Translations under genes and position numbers: made by a program
Assembly (NCBI GenBank): GCA_017545865.1
Contig: JAFWXO010000033.1
Coordinates: 62,001-126,000 of the forward strand
Reading direction: 5' to 3'
Source of the DNA: Clostridia bacterium
GTDB taxonomy: Bacteria > Bacillota > Clostridia > Christensenellales > Borkfalkiaceae
DNA: 64,000 nucleotides
Shown: positions 16,003 through 23,821 of the stretch, piece after piece
Layout of the letters: each line of letters begins with the position of its first letter
How positions within the stretch are numbered: the first letter of the stretch is position 1
Notes under the pieces: generated by a model
The model's input: only the letters and a program-made list of their open reading frames with translations
Told to the model about the DNA's origin: nothing
The model's database searches: none

Positions 16003-16446
16003 ATGGTTATTGATGTCAGAAAGTTAAAATTTAGCGGAAAAACGGAAACTGATTTTCAGTTTGACTATATTCCGAGCAATGAGTTGTTAACTCTTCCCGG
16101 CGCTTTCTTTGACGGCGCTGTCAAGGTAACGGGCGTTCTTGAACTTCACGGGGACGACGTTTACGTGGACGGGACTATCGCTTGCGCTATTGTTGGTGAC
16201 TGCGCGCGGTGTTTAAGGGAAACGAGAGTTGATTGTAGCGAAGAATTTTCCGTGGTTTACGCGGTTACCCGCCAAGATGAAGACGATTATCTTTATAAAA
16301 ACGGCTTGGTTGACCTTAAACTCGCGATTGACGATTTGATTATCACTTCACTTCCTACCGTTATTTATTGCCAAGAAGATTGTAAAGGTTTATGCCCGAT
16401 ATGTGGGCAAAACTTAAACGAAAAGTCTTGTGATTGTAAAAAATAA
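16003..16446 (+). CDS. yceD: DUF177 / YceD family protein
   Basis: A 147-residue protein encoded directly before the gene for ribosomal protein L32, the usual place for YceD in bacteria. The family is linked to 23S rRNA accumulation and ribosome assembly in some species. Seen: the N-terminal DVRKLKFSG, a central CARCLRE, and a Cys-rich tail ending CKGLCPICGQNLNEKSCDC that probably binds zinc. The start is fixed by the conserved N-terminus (VIDVRKL). Despite a perfect promoter, there is no ribosome site, and the 5' leader is predicted to be only about 8 nt. Confidence 0.9.
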   Translation: MVIDVRKLKFSGKTETDFQFDYIPSNELLTLPGAFFDGAVKVTGVLELHGDDVYVDGTIACAIVGDCARCLRETRVDCSEEFSVVYAVTRQDEDDYLYKNGLVDLKLAIDDLIITSLPTVIYCQEDCKGLCPICGQNLNEKSCDCKK

Positions 16447-16464
16447 AAAGAGAGGTTATGAAAT

Positions 16465-16662
16465 ATGGCAGTTCCTAAGAGTAAAGTTTCTAAAGCAAGA
16501 GGTAATAAAAGATTTGCTAGCAACTACAAAGTTGCAGTTCCCACTCTCGTAGAATGCCCGCAATGTCACGAAAAGAAGCAATCTCACAGAGTTTGCGCTA
16601 AGTGCGGTTACTACGACGGTAAGCAAGTTATCGATATGACTGTTGCAGAAGAAAATAACTAA
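16465..16662 (+). CDS. rpmF: Ribosomal protein L32
   Basis: A 65-residue basic protein beginning MAVPKSKVSKARGNKRFA, with a zinc ribbon (CPQCHEKKQSHRVCAKCGYY) in the zinc-bound, four-Cys form. It follows yceD by 18 nt with AGAGG before the start, and a strong terminator follows. It is part of the large ribosomal subunit. Confidence 0.97.
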   Translation: MAVPKSKVSKARGNKRFASNYKVAVPTLVECPQCHEKKQSHRVCAKCGYYDGKQVIDMTVAEENN

Positions 16663-16673
16663 AATAATATATA

Positions 16674-16706
16674 AAAACGAACGGTTTTTGCCGTTCGTTT
16701 TTTTTC
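16674..16706 (+). terminator. Terminator after rpmF
   Basis: A 9-bp stem AACGAACGG / CCGTTCGTT (16676-16699) with a TTTTTG loop, then a run of T. Confidence 0.9.
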
Positions 16707-16729
16707 ACTAAAATTTTATTCAAAAAGTA

Positions 16730-16758
16730 TTGATTTTTTAGAAAAATAGCATTATAAT
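16730..16758 (+). promoter_or_regulatory. Sigma-A promoter of htpG
   Basis: TTGATT at 16730-16735, a 17-nt spacer, and TATAAT at 16753-16758. The CIRCE operator begins 4 nt after the -10 box and so covers the transcript start. Confidence 0.85.
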
Positions 16759-16761
16759 AAA

Positions 16762-16788
16762 TTAGCACTCTACCGATGAGAGTGCTAA
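16762..16788 (+). promoter_or_regulatory. CIRCE element (HrcA operator)
   Basis: TTAGCACTC, 9 nt, GAGTGCTAA: an exact match to the CIRCE consensus that the heat-shock repressor HrcA binds. It lies at the start of the htpG transcript, between the promoter and AGGAGAG at 16801. Confidence 0.95.
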
Positions 16789-16811
16789 TTTTTGATATTA
16801 AGGAGAGTTTT

Positions 16812-18629
16812 ATGAGAAAGTTTAAAACGGAATCTCAAAGGGTTTTAGACCTTATGATAAATTCCATATACACTAACAAAGAGATTTTTTTAAGAGAACT
16901 TTTGTCTAACTGTTCCGACGCGATTGACAAACTTTACTATAAGTCGTTAACGGACAATTTGTCGGGTTTTACAAGAAACGATTTTTATATAAATATAGAT
17001 ATTGATAAAGAGAGTGGCATTTTGAAAATTACCGATAACGGTATCGGTATGACTGAAAAAGAACTTAGTGAAAATCTCGGCACGATTGCAAAGTCTGGCT
17101 CGTTTGATTTTAAAAAGGCGGACAACTTAAAAGATGAAGATATAAACATTATCGGTCAATTCGGCGTTGGGTTTTACTCGGCGTTTATGGTTGCGGATAA
17201 AATCGTTGTTGAGTCTAAGGCGTTCGGCGAAGAAACGGCGTATAGGTGGGTTTCTTCGGGTGCGGAAGGTTATGAAATCGAGCCGTGCGAAAAGGCGGAT
17301 AGGGGAACTACCATATCTTTATATATAAAAAAGGATGAAGGTGGCGATAACTACTCAACTTACTTAGAAGAATATACTATTCGCCGTTTAGTTAAAAAGT
17401 ATTCCGATTATATCCGTTATCCCATCGGTTTAGAAGTTACAAAAACTAAAGATGGGGAGAGTGGCGAAAGTTATAAAGAAAGGGAAACTTTAAACTCAAT
17501 GATCCCACTTTGGAAGAAGAAAAAATCGGAAGTTACTAAAGAAGAGTACGATGAGTTTTATAAGTCGAATTTCTTTGATGCAAACGCTCCGATAAAAACA
17601 ATTTCAATGTCCGTTGAAGGCGCGGTTGATTTTAAAGCGCTTTTGTTTATCCCTGAAACTGCGCCGTTTAATTACTATTCAAAGCAGTACGAAAAGGGTT
17701 TAAAACTTTTCACTAACGGCGTTATGATAATGGAAAAGTGCGAAGATTTGCTCCCTGATTATTTCAGTTTTGTAAAGGGCGTTGTTGATAGTGAAATAAC
17801 TTTAAACATCTCGCGTGAAACGGTGCAACAAACAAGGCAAATAAAGGCTATTTCTCAAAGCGTTGAAAAGAAGATTAAATCGGAACTTTTAGATCTTCTT
17901 AAAAACGATAGGGAATCTTACGAAAAGTTTTATAAGGCTTTCGGCTTGCAGTTAAAGTTCGGCATTTACCAAAATTTTGGTATGAATAAAGACGTGTTGC
18001 AAGATCTTATTCTCTTCTACTCTTTAAAGCAAGATAAACTTATAACGCTTAAAGAATACGCGGATAACGCAAGTGGCGATATTTATTACGTTAGCGGTAA
18101 ATCGGTAAGCGGAATTAAAGCGTTACCTCAAACTGAAAAAATCTTGTCAAGCGGGAACGACGTTTTGTGTTTTGTTGACGACGTTGACGAGTTTGCCGTT
18201 AAGTTTATCGGCGAATATAGTGGCAAGAAGTTTATAAACGCCACTCAAGAAAGCGCCACAGAAACAGTTTCCGAAGAAGATAGCGCCGTTTTACAAAAGG
18301 TTAAACAAGCGCTTGGCGAAAAGGTTAGCAAGGTAATAGGAAGCAAGAACTTAAACGAGCACCCCGTATGCTTATCGAGTGTTGGCGAAGTTTCGCTTGA
18401 AATGGAAAAGGTTTTATCCGCTCAATCAAACGGCGAAAGTATGGTTAAGGCGGAAAGGGTTTTAGAAATCAACTTAAACCACAAAATCTTTGAAAAGTTG
18501 AGAAACGCAGGCGAAGAAGATATTAAAGATTTATCCGAAATTTTATATTCTCTTGCTTGCTTGATTGCAGGCGTTGTGGTTGAAAACCCCACCGAAATAA
18601 CTGAAAAGATAGTAAATTTATTATCATAA
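16812..18629 (+). CDS. htpG: Molecular chaperone HtpG (Hsp90)
   Basis: A 605-residue Hsp90-family ATP-dependent chaperone. The N-terminal ATPase domain is seen in IFLRELLSNCSDAIDKL (with a Cys where the family usually has Ala), ITDNGIGMTEKEL, and GQFGVGFYSAFMVADK. The middle domain begins near DYIRYPIGLEV, and the catalytic-loop region SRETVQQTRQIKAI is present. The ATG at 16812 is chosen because AGGAGAG precedes it; a start at 16776 would lie inside the CIRCE element. The CIRCE operator implies control by HrcA, which is not encoded in this window. It is a single-gene unit. Confidence 0.96.
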   Translation: MRKFKTESQRVLDLMINSIYTNKEIFLRELLSNCSDAIDKLYYKSLTDNLSGFTRNDFYINIDIDKESGILKITDNGIGMTEKELSENLGTIAKSGSFDFKKADNLKDEDINIIGQFGVGFYSAFMVADKIVVESKAFGEETAYRWVSSGAEGYEIEPCEKADRGTTISLYIKKDEGGDNYSTYLEEYTIRRLVKKYSDYIRYPIGLEVTKTKDGESGESYKERETLNSMIPLWKKKKSEVTKEEYDEFYKSNFFDANAPIKTISMSVEGAVDFKALLFIPETAPFNYYSKQYEKGLKLFTNGVMIMEKCEDLLPDYFSFVKGVVDSEITLNISRETVQQTRQIKAISQSVEKKIKSELLDLLKNDRESYEKFYKAFGLQLKFGIYQNFGMNKDVLQDLILFYSLKQDKLITLKEYADNASGDIYYVSGKSVSGIKALPQTEKILSSGNDVLCFVDDVDEFAVKFIGEYSGKKFINATQESATETVSEEDSAVLQKVKQALGEKVSKVIGSKNLNEHPVCLSSVGEVSLEMEKVLSAQSNGESMVKAERVLEINLNHKIFEKLRNAGEEDIKDLSEILYSLACLIAGVVVENPTEITEKIVNLLS

Positions 18630-18635
18630 AAACCA

Positions 18636-18666
18636 AAAAACGCGGAGTTAATTTCCGCGTTTTTTT
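18636..18666 (+). terminator. Terminator after htpG
   Basis: A 9-bp stem AAACGCGGA / TCCGCGTTT with a 7-nt loop, then a T tract. Confidence 0.9.
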
Positions 18667-18715
18667 GCGCTTAAAAAAATATTTTAAAAAATTTTCAAAA
18701 AGGGCGTTAAAACGC

Positions 18716-18744
18716 TTTACAACTTTAGCGTAATAAAGTATAAT
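18716..18744 (+). promoter_or_regulatory. Promoter of the amino acid ABC transporter operon
   Basis: TTTACA at 18716-18721, a 17-nt spacer, and TATAAT at 18739-18744. AAAGGAG at 18776-18782 serves the first gene. Confidence 0.82.
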
Positions 18745-18790
18745 GTTGTCATAAACACTTTACCAAACTAAAGTGAAAGGAGAAACTGTT

Positions 18791-19591
18791 ATGAAAAAAC
18801 TTATTAAAATTATGATTGCTGCAATTTTAGCAATGGCAACTATTTGTTGTTTTACCGCTTGCGGTAATAAGGGCAAGACCGACCTTGAACAAATCAAGGA
18901 AAACGGCAAAATCGTTGTTGGTATAACCATTTACGAACCGATGGATTATATTGACGCTGAAACTGGCGACTGGACTGGTTTTGATGCTGAACTTGCAAGA
19001 GAATTTGCTCAAGAAATCGGCGTTAACTGTCAATTCGTTATTATCACTTGGTCGCAAAAGGCTATCGAACTTAAATCAAAGCAAATCGACCTTATTTGGA
19101 ACGGTATGACCGCGTCTGACGATCTTAAAGCGGATATGGACTTCTCCGTATCTTACGCAAGAAACGCTCAAGTTGCAGTTGTTAAATCTAATAGCGCTAT
19201 CGCAACTAAAGATCAAATTAAGAACGCTAAAGTAGCGGTTGAATCCGGTTCTGCAGGTAACAAGATGGCAACTGCTGAAGGTATGACTAATATCGCTCCC
19301 GTAACCGCTCAAATCGATGCGCTCAACGAAGTTGTTGCAGGCACTAGTGAAGTTGCTCTTATCGACCTTACAATGGCTCAAAGCGTTGTTGGTAGCGGCG
19401 CATACTCCGGTCTTAAAATCGTTTCCGGCGTTGAATACGGCGCAGAAGTATTCGCAGTTGGTATCAGAAAGGATAGTGACGTTAAGGCTCAACTTGACGC
19501 TTTCTTAAAGGCTAAATATCAAGACGGTTCACTTGCAACCTTAGCGCAAAAATATAACGTTGTATTAAACACTGAAGCGCTCGGCGCATAA
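18791..19591 (+). CDS. Polar amino acid ABC transporter substrate-binding lipoprotein
   Basis: A 266-residue type 3 solute-binding protein. It has a lipoprotein signal peptide with the lipobox FTAC and lipid-modified Cys at residue 24, then the usual opening (DLEQIKENGKIVVGITIYEPMDYID) and TGDWTGFDAELAREFAQEIG, with VAVESGSAGNKMA for ligand contact and a C-terminal YGAEVFAVGIRKDS block. The start at 18791 follows AAAGGAG by 8 nt. It is the first of a three-gene transporter set. Which amino acid it binds cannot be read; cystine, glutamine and histidine systems look alike. Confidence 0.9.
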   Translation: MKKLIKIMIAAILAMATICCFTACGNKGKTDLEQIKENGKIVVGITIYEPMDYIDAETGDWTGFDAELAREFAQEIGVNCQFVIITWSQKAIELKSKQIDLIWNGMTASDDLKADMDFSVSYARNAQVAVVKSNSAIATKDQIKNAKVAVESGSAGNKMATAEGMTNIAPVTAQIDALNEVVAGTSEVALIDLTMAQSVVGSGAYSGLKIVSGVEYGAEVFAVGIRKDSDVKAQLDAFLKAKYQDGSLATLAQKYNVVLNTEALGA

Positions 19592-19604
19592 TTAAAGGAC
19601 ACAA

Positions 19605-20297
19605 ATGGAAGTATTTTTAGAAGTTACTTCCCAACTCGCAGTAGGTTTTACAACTTCAGTATTATTGTTCGCGTTAACGCTAATATTTGCGTTACCTTTG
19701 GGGCTACTCACGTCGTTTTGTTCGATGTCGAAGTTTGCCCCTTTACGCATTTTTACCAAAGTTATCGTTTGGATACTTCGCGGAACTCCGCTTATGCTCC
19801 AAATCTTCGTAATATTCTACGTTCCAGGGCTTCTTAACTTGTTTAACTGGCCTATGATGAACACGGGTTGGGCTTGGTTTGACAAAACTATATCAACGCG
19901 ATTTATTGCGGCGCTCGTTGCCTTCGTTATAAACTACGCGGCTTATTTTTCAGAAATTTTCCGTGGTGGAATACAGTCTATTCCCAAAGGTCAATACGAA
20001 GCGGGGCAAGTTCTCGGTATGACGAAAGGCACAATCTTTTCAAAGGTTGTGTTTATGCAAGTTATTAAGCGCATCGTTCCGCCTATGTCGAACGAAATTA
20101 TCACGCTTATTAAAGACACGTCGCTCGCAAATACCATAAGCGTTTTGGATATTATTTTCTACGGAAAGGAATTCATGCTCACGAAAGGTCTTATTTGGCC
20201 TATCTTCTATGCGGGCGCGTTCTATCTTATTTTCGTTGGAATTCTCACTTTACTTTTCGGCTATATTGAAAAGAAACTTTCTTATTACAAGGTGTAA
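19605..20297 (+). CDS. Polar amino acid ABC transporter permease (HisM type)
   Basis: A 230-residue membrane protein with about five hydrophobic segments. The hallmark EAA loop region is seen in EAGQVLGMTKGTIFSKVVFMQVIKR, and IPKGQYEAG and IKDTSLANTISVLD are typical of HisM/GlnP permeases. The opening IWILRGTPLMLQIFVIFY is also diagnostic. It follows the binding protein by 13 nt with AAAGGAC as ribosome site. Confidence 0.92.
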   Translation: MEVFLEVTSQLAVGFTTSVLLFALTLIFALPLGLLTSFCSMSKFAPLRIFTKVIVWILRGTPLMLQIFVIFYVPGLLNLFNWPMMNTGWAWFDKTISTRFIAALVAFVINYAAYFSEIFRGGIQSIPKGQYEAGQVLGMTKGTIFSKVVFMQVIKRIVPPMSNEIITLIKDTSLANTISVLDIIFYGKEFMLTKGLIWPIFYAGAFYLIFVGILTLLFGYIEKKLSYYKV

Positions 20298-20298
20298 A

Positions 20299-21099
20299 AT
20301 GGCATTTTTAGAAGTTAAAAACTTAATAAAGAACTTTGGCGATACCAAGGTTTTAAAGGGTGTTGATTTTACGCTTGAAAAGGGTGAAGTTTTATCTATT
20401 ATAGGCTCGTCGGGTAACGGTAAAACAACGCTACTTCGCTGTCTTAACAATTTGGAAACGGCAAACGAAGGGGAAATTATCGTAAACGGCGAAATTGTGT
20501 TCCCCGTTCAAAAAACGAAAGAAGACGTTTTTAAGCCTTTAACCTTTGGTATGGTTTTCCAAAACTTTAACCTTTTTCCGCAGTATAATGCTTTAACAAA
20601 CGTTACGCTCGCGATGGACGCTAAGGCGAAAAGAGCGCTCAAAAAACAAGGTTTGAAGTTCTTTGAAAGAAAGGCAAAACTTAAAGAGATTAAACTTGAA
20701 AACAAAAAAATTGCTGAAGGTTTGTTAACGAGAGTTGGGCTTCAAGACAAAATGTTCAATTACCCGTGCGAACTTTCGGGCGGTCAATGTCAACGCGTGG
20801 CGATAGCAAGGGCGCTTGCTCTCTCGCCTGAAATTCTTTGTTTTGACGAGCCCACTAGCGCTTTAGACCCCGAACTTACCGGCGAAGTTTTAAAGGTTAT
20901 TAAAAAACTCCGCGATGAAGGGCACACTATGATTATCGTTACGCACGAAATTGAGTTTGCTAAAAACGTTTCGGATAAAGTTATGTTTATGGCGGACGGT
21001 CAAGTTGCAGAAATCGGCGCGCCAAGCGAAGTTTTAGTTAACCCCAAAAACGAATTAACCAAGCAATTTTTACAATCTTTTTTGGAAAATAATAAATGA
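20299..21099 (+). CDS. Polar amino acid ABC transporter ATP-binding protein (GlnQ type)
   Basis: A 266-residue ATPase. Walker A is GSSGNGKTT, the Q-loop FGMVFQNFNLFPQY, the signature LSGGQCQRVAIARALA, Walker B ILCFDEP and the H-loop VTHE. Compared with usual GlnQ proteins of about 240 residues it has an extra, very basic insert of about 25 residues after the Q-loop (KAKRALKKQGLKFFERKAK and onward). The Gln normally following GGQ is replaced by Cys (GGQCQR). The start at 20299 follows AAGGTG and matches the family; it overlaps the permease stop closely. It energises uptake by the two genes upstream. Confidence 0.92.
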   Translation: MAFLEVKNLIKNFGDTKVLKGVDFTLEKGEVLSIIGSSGNGKTTLLRCLNNLETANEGEIIVNGEIVFPVQKTKEDVFKPLTFGMVFQNFNLFPQYNALTNVTLAMDAKAKRALKKQGLKFFERKAKLKEIKLENKKIAEGLLTRVGLQDKMFNYPCELSGGQCQRVAIARALALSPEILCFDEPTSALDPELTGEVLKVIKKLRDEGHTMIIVTHEIEFAKNVSDKVMFMADGQVAEIGAPSEVLVNPKNELTKQFLQSFLENNK

Positions 21100-21686
21100 T
21101 AACTAACCATCAAAAATATAACCAAATAATAAAAAGCCTTGACTATAAGCCAAGGCTTTTACTACACAGTTGTTGCGCTCCCTGTTCAACCGTATGCTTA
21201 GAACGCTTAACGGAATATTTTAACGTGGATATTTTTTATTACAACCCAAATATCACTTGCGAAGGGGAGTTTTTAAAAAGGCTTTCCGAGCAAAAGCGGT
21301 ACTGCTTAGAAGTTTACGGCGATAGGGTAAAAGTTATTGAAACGGCGCACCGCTCAAACGATTTTTATGCCGTTATCAGCGGTTTAGAAAACCTTCCCGA
21401 ACGCTCAAAGCGTTGCTATAACTGTTACCAACTCCGCTTAAAAGAAACTGCAAATTACGCCAAAATGAGCGGTTACGACTATTTTGCAACCACTTTAACC
21501 GTAAGCCCACACAAAAACGAAAAGTGGCTAAACGAGATAGGCGAGAGTTTTGAAAAAGAGTTATCCGTTAAATATCTCCCCACCGATTTTAAAAAGGAAG
21601 GGGGATACCTTCGCTCGATAGAGTTATCTAAAGAGTATGATTTATATCGTCAAGATTTTTGTGGTTGTCAATTTTCAAAGAAATAA
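21096..21686 (+). CDS. queH: Epoxyqueuosine reductase QueH
   Basis: A 196-residue protein of the QueH (formerly DUF208) family, which reduces epoxyqueuosine to queuosine in tRNA and is not related to QueG. Seen: the cysteine motif LLHSCCAPCST at the N-terminus, RCYNCYQLRLKETA in the middle, ATTLTVSPHKN, and the C-terminal QDFCGCQFS. These Cys residues bind an iron-sulfur cluster and a second metal site in the family. It overlaps the ATPase gene by 4 nt (ATGA), although it has no functional link to amino acid uptake that I can see. No other queuosine gene is nearby. Confidence 0.9.
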   Translation: MITNHQKYNQIIKSLDYKPRLLLHSCCAPCSTVCLERLTEYFNVDIFYYNPNITCEGEFLKRLSEQKRYCLEVYGDRVKVIETAHRSNDFYAVISGLENLPERSKRCYNCYQLRLKETANYAKMSGYDYFATTLTVSPHKNEKWLNEIGESFEKELSVKYLPTDFKKEGGYLRSIELSKEYDLYRQDFCGCQFSKK

Positions 21687-21713
21687 AAAACCATAACGCT
21701 ACCGTTAGGGCAT

Positions 21714-21746
21714 AAAAAAAGCAAGGCAATTTGCCTTGCTTTTTAA
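21714..21746. terminator. Bidirectional terminator between queH and fba
   Basis: Stem GCAAGGC / GCCTTGC around an AATTT loop, extended by flanking A and T runs (21721-21739 core), so it works on both strands. Confidence 0.85.
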
Positions 21747-21753
21747 GTTTATT

Positions 21754-22734
21754 TTACTTGCATTCGTCAGCCTTGCCAGCGCAACCTAAAACGTTGATAA
21801 GTTTGTGCTTAACGAGTTCTTTAATGTTTGCTCTAGCAGGTTTAAGATATTCTCTGGGGTCAAACTTGTCAGGCTTTTCGTTGAAGAACTTACGGATAGT
21901 ACCGGTCATTGCAAGGCGAAGGTCAGAGTCGATATTGATCTTGCAAACTGAAAGTTCAGCAGCCTTTCTAAGTTGAGATTCGGGAACGCCGATAGCGTTG
22001 GGCATCTTACCGCCGTTTTCGTTAACCATCTTAACGTATTCTTGCGGAACTGAAGAAGAACCGTGAAGTACGATGGGGAAGCCGGGGAGTTTTTCCGAAA
22101 CTGCTTCTAAGATATCAAATCTAAGAGCGGGGGGAACTAAAATACCGTCTTCATTAACGGTGCATTGTTCTGGAGTGAACTTGTACGCGCCGTGAGAAGT
22201 ACCGATAGCGATTGCTAAAGAGTCAACGCCGGTTCTGGTTACGAATTCGATAACTTCTTCGGGTTTGGTGTAAGATTCTTTACCTGATTCAACGCAAACT
22301 TCATCTTCAATACCTGCTAAAGTGCCAAGTTCGCCTTCTACGGTAACGCCGTGAGCGTGAGCGTAGTCAACAACTTTCTTGGTAAGGGCGATGTTTTCTT
22401 CGAAAGGAAGGTGAGAGCCGTCAATCATAACGGAGGTGAAGCCACCGTCAATACAAGCCTTACAAGTTTCAAAGTCAGGGCCGTGGTCAAGGTGAAGTAC
22501 GATGGGAATATCGGGGCATTCCTTAACTGCTGCTTCAACGAGTTTTACAAGGTAAGTGTGGTTAGCGTATGCTCTTGCGCCCTTAGAAACTTGCAAAATA
22601 ACGGGAGCTTTAACTTCTTGGCAAGCTTCGGTAATACCTTGAACGATTTCCATGTTGTTCACGTTGAAAGCGCCGATAGCGTAGCCGTTTTTGTATGCTT
22701 GTTCAAACATTTTTTTACTGTTAACTAAAGCCAT
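21754..22734 (-). CDS. fba: Class II fructose-bisphosphate aldolase
   Basis: A 326-residue zinc-dependent aldolase of glycolysis and gluconeogenesis. Seen: GAFNVNNMEIVQGI at the N-terminus, the zinc-ligand region VLHLDHGPDFETC, the loop GELGTLAGIEDEV, AIGTSHGAYKF and VLHGSSSVPQEY. AAGGAGAA precedes the start on the minus strand. Tagatose-bisphosphate aldolases share these motifs, but fructose-bisphosphate is the default for a single housekeeping copy. It is a single-gene unit with its own promoter and terminator. Confidence 0.94.
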   Translation of the reverse strand: MALVNSKKMFEQAYKNGYAIGAFNVNNMEIVQGITEACQEVKAPVILQVSKGARAYANHTYLVKLVEAAVKECPDIPIVLHLDHGPDFETCKACIDGGFTSVMIDGSHLPFEENIALTKKVVDYAHAHGVTVEGELGTLAGIEDEVCVESGKESYTKPEEVIEFVTRTGVDSLAIAIGTSHGAYKFTPEQCTVNEDGILVPPALRFDILEAVSEKLPGFPIVLHGSSSVPQEYVKMVNENGGKMPNAIGVPESQLRKAAELSVCKINIDSDLRLAMTGTIRKFFNEKPDKFDPREYLKPARANIKELVKHKLINVLGCAGKADECK

Positions 22735-22775
22735 TTTAAATAATTCTCCTTAGAATTTAATTTTCAATTAAACTT

Positions 22776-22804
22776 ATTATACACTAAAAAAAACTATTAT
22801 GCAA
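22776..22804 (-). promoter_or_regulatory. Promoter of fba
   Basis: On the minus strand TTGCAT (22804-22799), a 17-nt spacer, then TATAAT (22781-22776). It is followed by AAGGAGAA and the fba start at 22734. Confidence 0.8.
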
Positions 22805-22859
22805 TTATTTTAAGGTATAAATTACCTTGCGAAAGGCAAAAATTATAACGAAAAGGCTA

Positions 22860-22870
22860 ACGCTTAGCGT
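22860..22870. promoter_or_regulatory. Short palindrome at the mazF promoter
   Basis: ACGCT-T-AGCGT, overlapping by one base a TATACT box at 22870-22875 in front of mazF. It could be an operator; no convincing -35 was found. Confidence 0.35.
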
Positions 22871-22897
22871 ATACTATAAGGGGAGAACTTTTACTCT

Positions 22898-23260
22898 ATG
22901 ATCAAACGCGGAGAATTATATTACGCAGATTTAAGCCCTGTTATCGGCAGTGAACAAGGTGGCGTGCGCCCCGTTTTGGTTGTCCAAAACGATATAGGCA
23001 ATAAATATAGCCCAACCGTGATTGCAGCCGCGGTAACTAGCAAGATAAACAAGGCGAAACTCCCCACCCACATTGAGCTGTGCGCTACTGAATACGGGCT
23101 TTCAAAAGATAGCGTAGTGCTACTTGAACAAATACGAACGCTTGACAAAAAAAGACTAAAAGAAAGGATAGGGGAACTTCCTAAACAAACGATGATAAAG
23201 GTGGAAGATGCGTTGCTTATAAGTTTAGGTTTTATTAAAACCGACCAAAAAAACGCCTAA
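22898..23260 (+). CDS. mazF: MazF/PemK-type endoribonuclease toxin (EndoA-like), no antitoxin gene beside it
   Basis: A 120-residue protein with the full MazF pattern: [31 protein letters not shown] at the N-terminus (conserved Arg in GGVRPV), the TSKI segment after VIAAAVT, and [17 protein letters not shown] with the Glu-Gln-Ile-Arg block. The family cleaves single-stranded mRNA at short sites. A MazE-like antitoxin is normally encoded just upstream; here the 163 nt between the divergent fba gene and this start hold no such ORF. GGGGAG lies 12 nt upstream of the ATG, a rather long spacing. Confidence 0.92.
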   Translation: MIKRGELYYADLSPVIGSEQGGVRPVLVVQNDIGNKYSPTVIAAAVTSKINKAKLPTHIELCATEYGLSKDSVVLLEQIRTLDKKRLKERIGELPKQTMIKVEDALLISLGFIKTDQKNA

Positions 23261-23263
23261 TAT

Positions 23264-23298
23264 CGAGCCGTTGGCAGTAGCCAAGGCTCGTTTTTTTT
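23264..23298 (+). terminator. Terminator after mazF
   Basis: Stem CGAGCC-G-TTGGC / GCCAAGGCTCG with a one-base bulge and an AGTA loop, followed by eight T. Confidence 0.88.
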
Positions 23299-23328
23299 AT
23301 AAAAACGCTTTTTATTTTTTTATAACTA

Positions 23329-23337
23329 TGCTATAAT
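23329..23337 (+). promoter_or_regulatory. Extended -10 promoter of the 144-residue membrane protein gene
   Basis: TGC followed by TATAAT at 23332-23337. The -35 region is T-rich with no good match. AAGGAGA precedes the start. Confidence 0.6.
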
Positions 23338-23360
23338 ACAATTCAATAAGGAGATTTGCT

Positions 23361-23795
23361 ATGAAAAAATTAAGTAAAATAGACGTTGTCGTTTCGGCGT
23401 TAGTCGTAATTTTAGTTATAGCGGTGGCAACCGTATTCGGAGCGTTGCAAGTAACTGGCGCGATTAAATTTAACGTTCACCCGCTTTTACTTATGCTCAC
23501 AATATTAACGCTTGGCGTTGGTTTATACGTTGCTATTTTCGGCATCGTTAGAAACGGTGGCTACGAATACGCCGTTGGCGGAATATTATTCGTTATGGGC
23601 GTTATATTGCTTATGGTATGCTTAAAACTCCGCGTTTGGCTTATCGTTATTATCGGCGTTGGGTTAGGTCTTATCGCTATGGTTATCCCATTTATTTTAA
23701 AAGCGGATAAACTTTACGTTCAAAGAACTAACGAATCGCCAGACTACGTTCCTTACATGGAAAAAGTAAAAGAAAAGGAAGAAAACCAACTTTAA
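23361..23795 (+). CDS. Predicted four-helix membrane protein
   Basis: A 144-residue protein with four hydrophobic segments (about residues 9-30, 41-62, 70-90 and 92-113), then a polar C-terminal tail. I do not recognise a family. It has its own promoter and an AAGGAGA ribosome site and is followed 26 nt later by pncB, with which it may be cotranscribed. No motif suggests an activity. Confidence 0.7.
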   Translation: MKKLSKIDVVVSALVVILVIAVATVFGALQVTGAIKFNVHPLLLMLTILTLGVGLYVAIFGIVRNGGYEYAVGGILFVMGVILLMVCLKLRVWLIVIIGVGLGLIAMVIPFILKADKLYVQRTNESPDYVPYMEKVKEKEENQL

Positions 23796-23821
23796 TAATT
23801 AAACTTTTAAGGACGAATATT

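Noticed and set aside
21690..21712. Another possible relic of the hairpin element after queH
   Set aside because: Linker-like CATAAC is present, but the stem pairs only two or three bases.
22735..22897. mazE antitoxin gene in the fba-mazF spacer
   Set aside because: No open frame of useful length with a start signal is present on the plus strand; the spacer holds two promoter regions.
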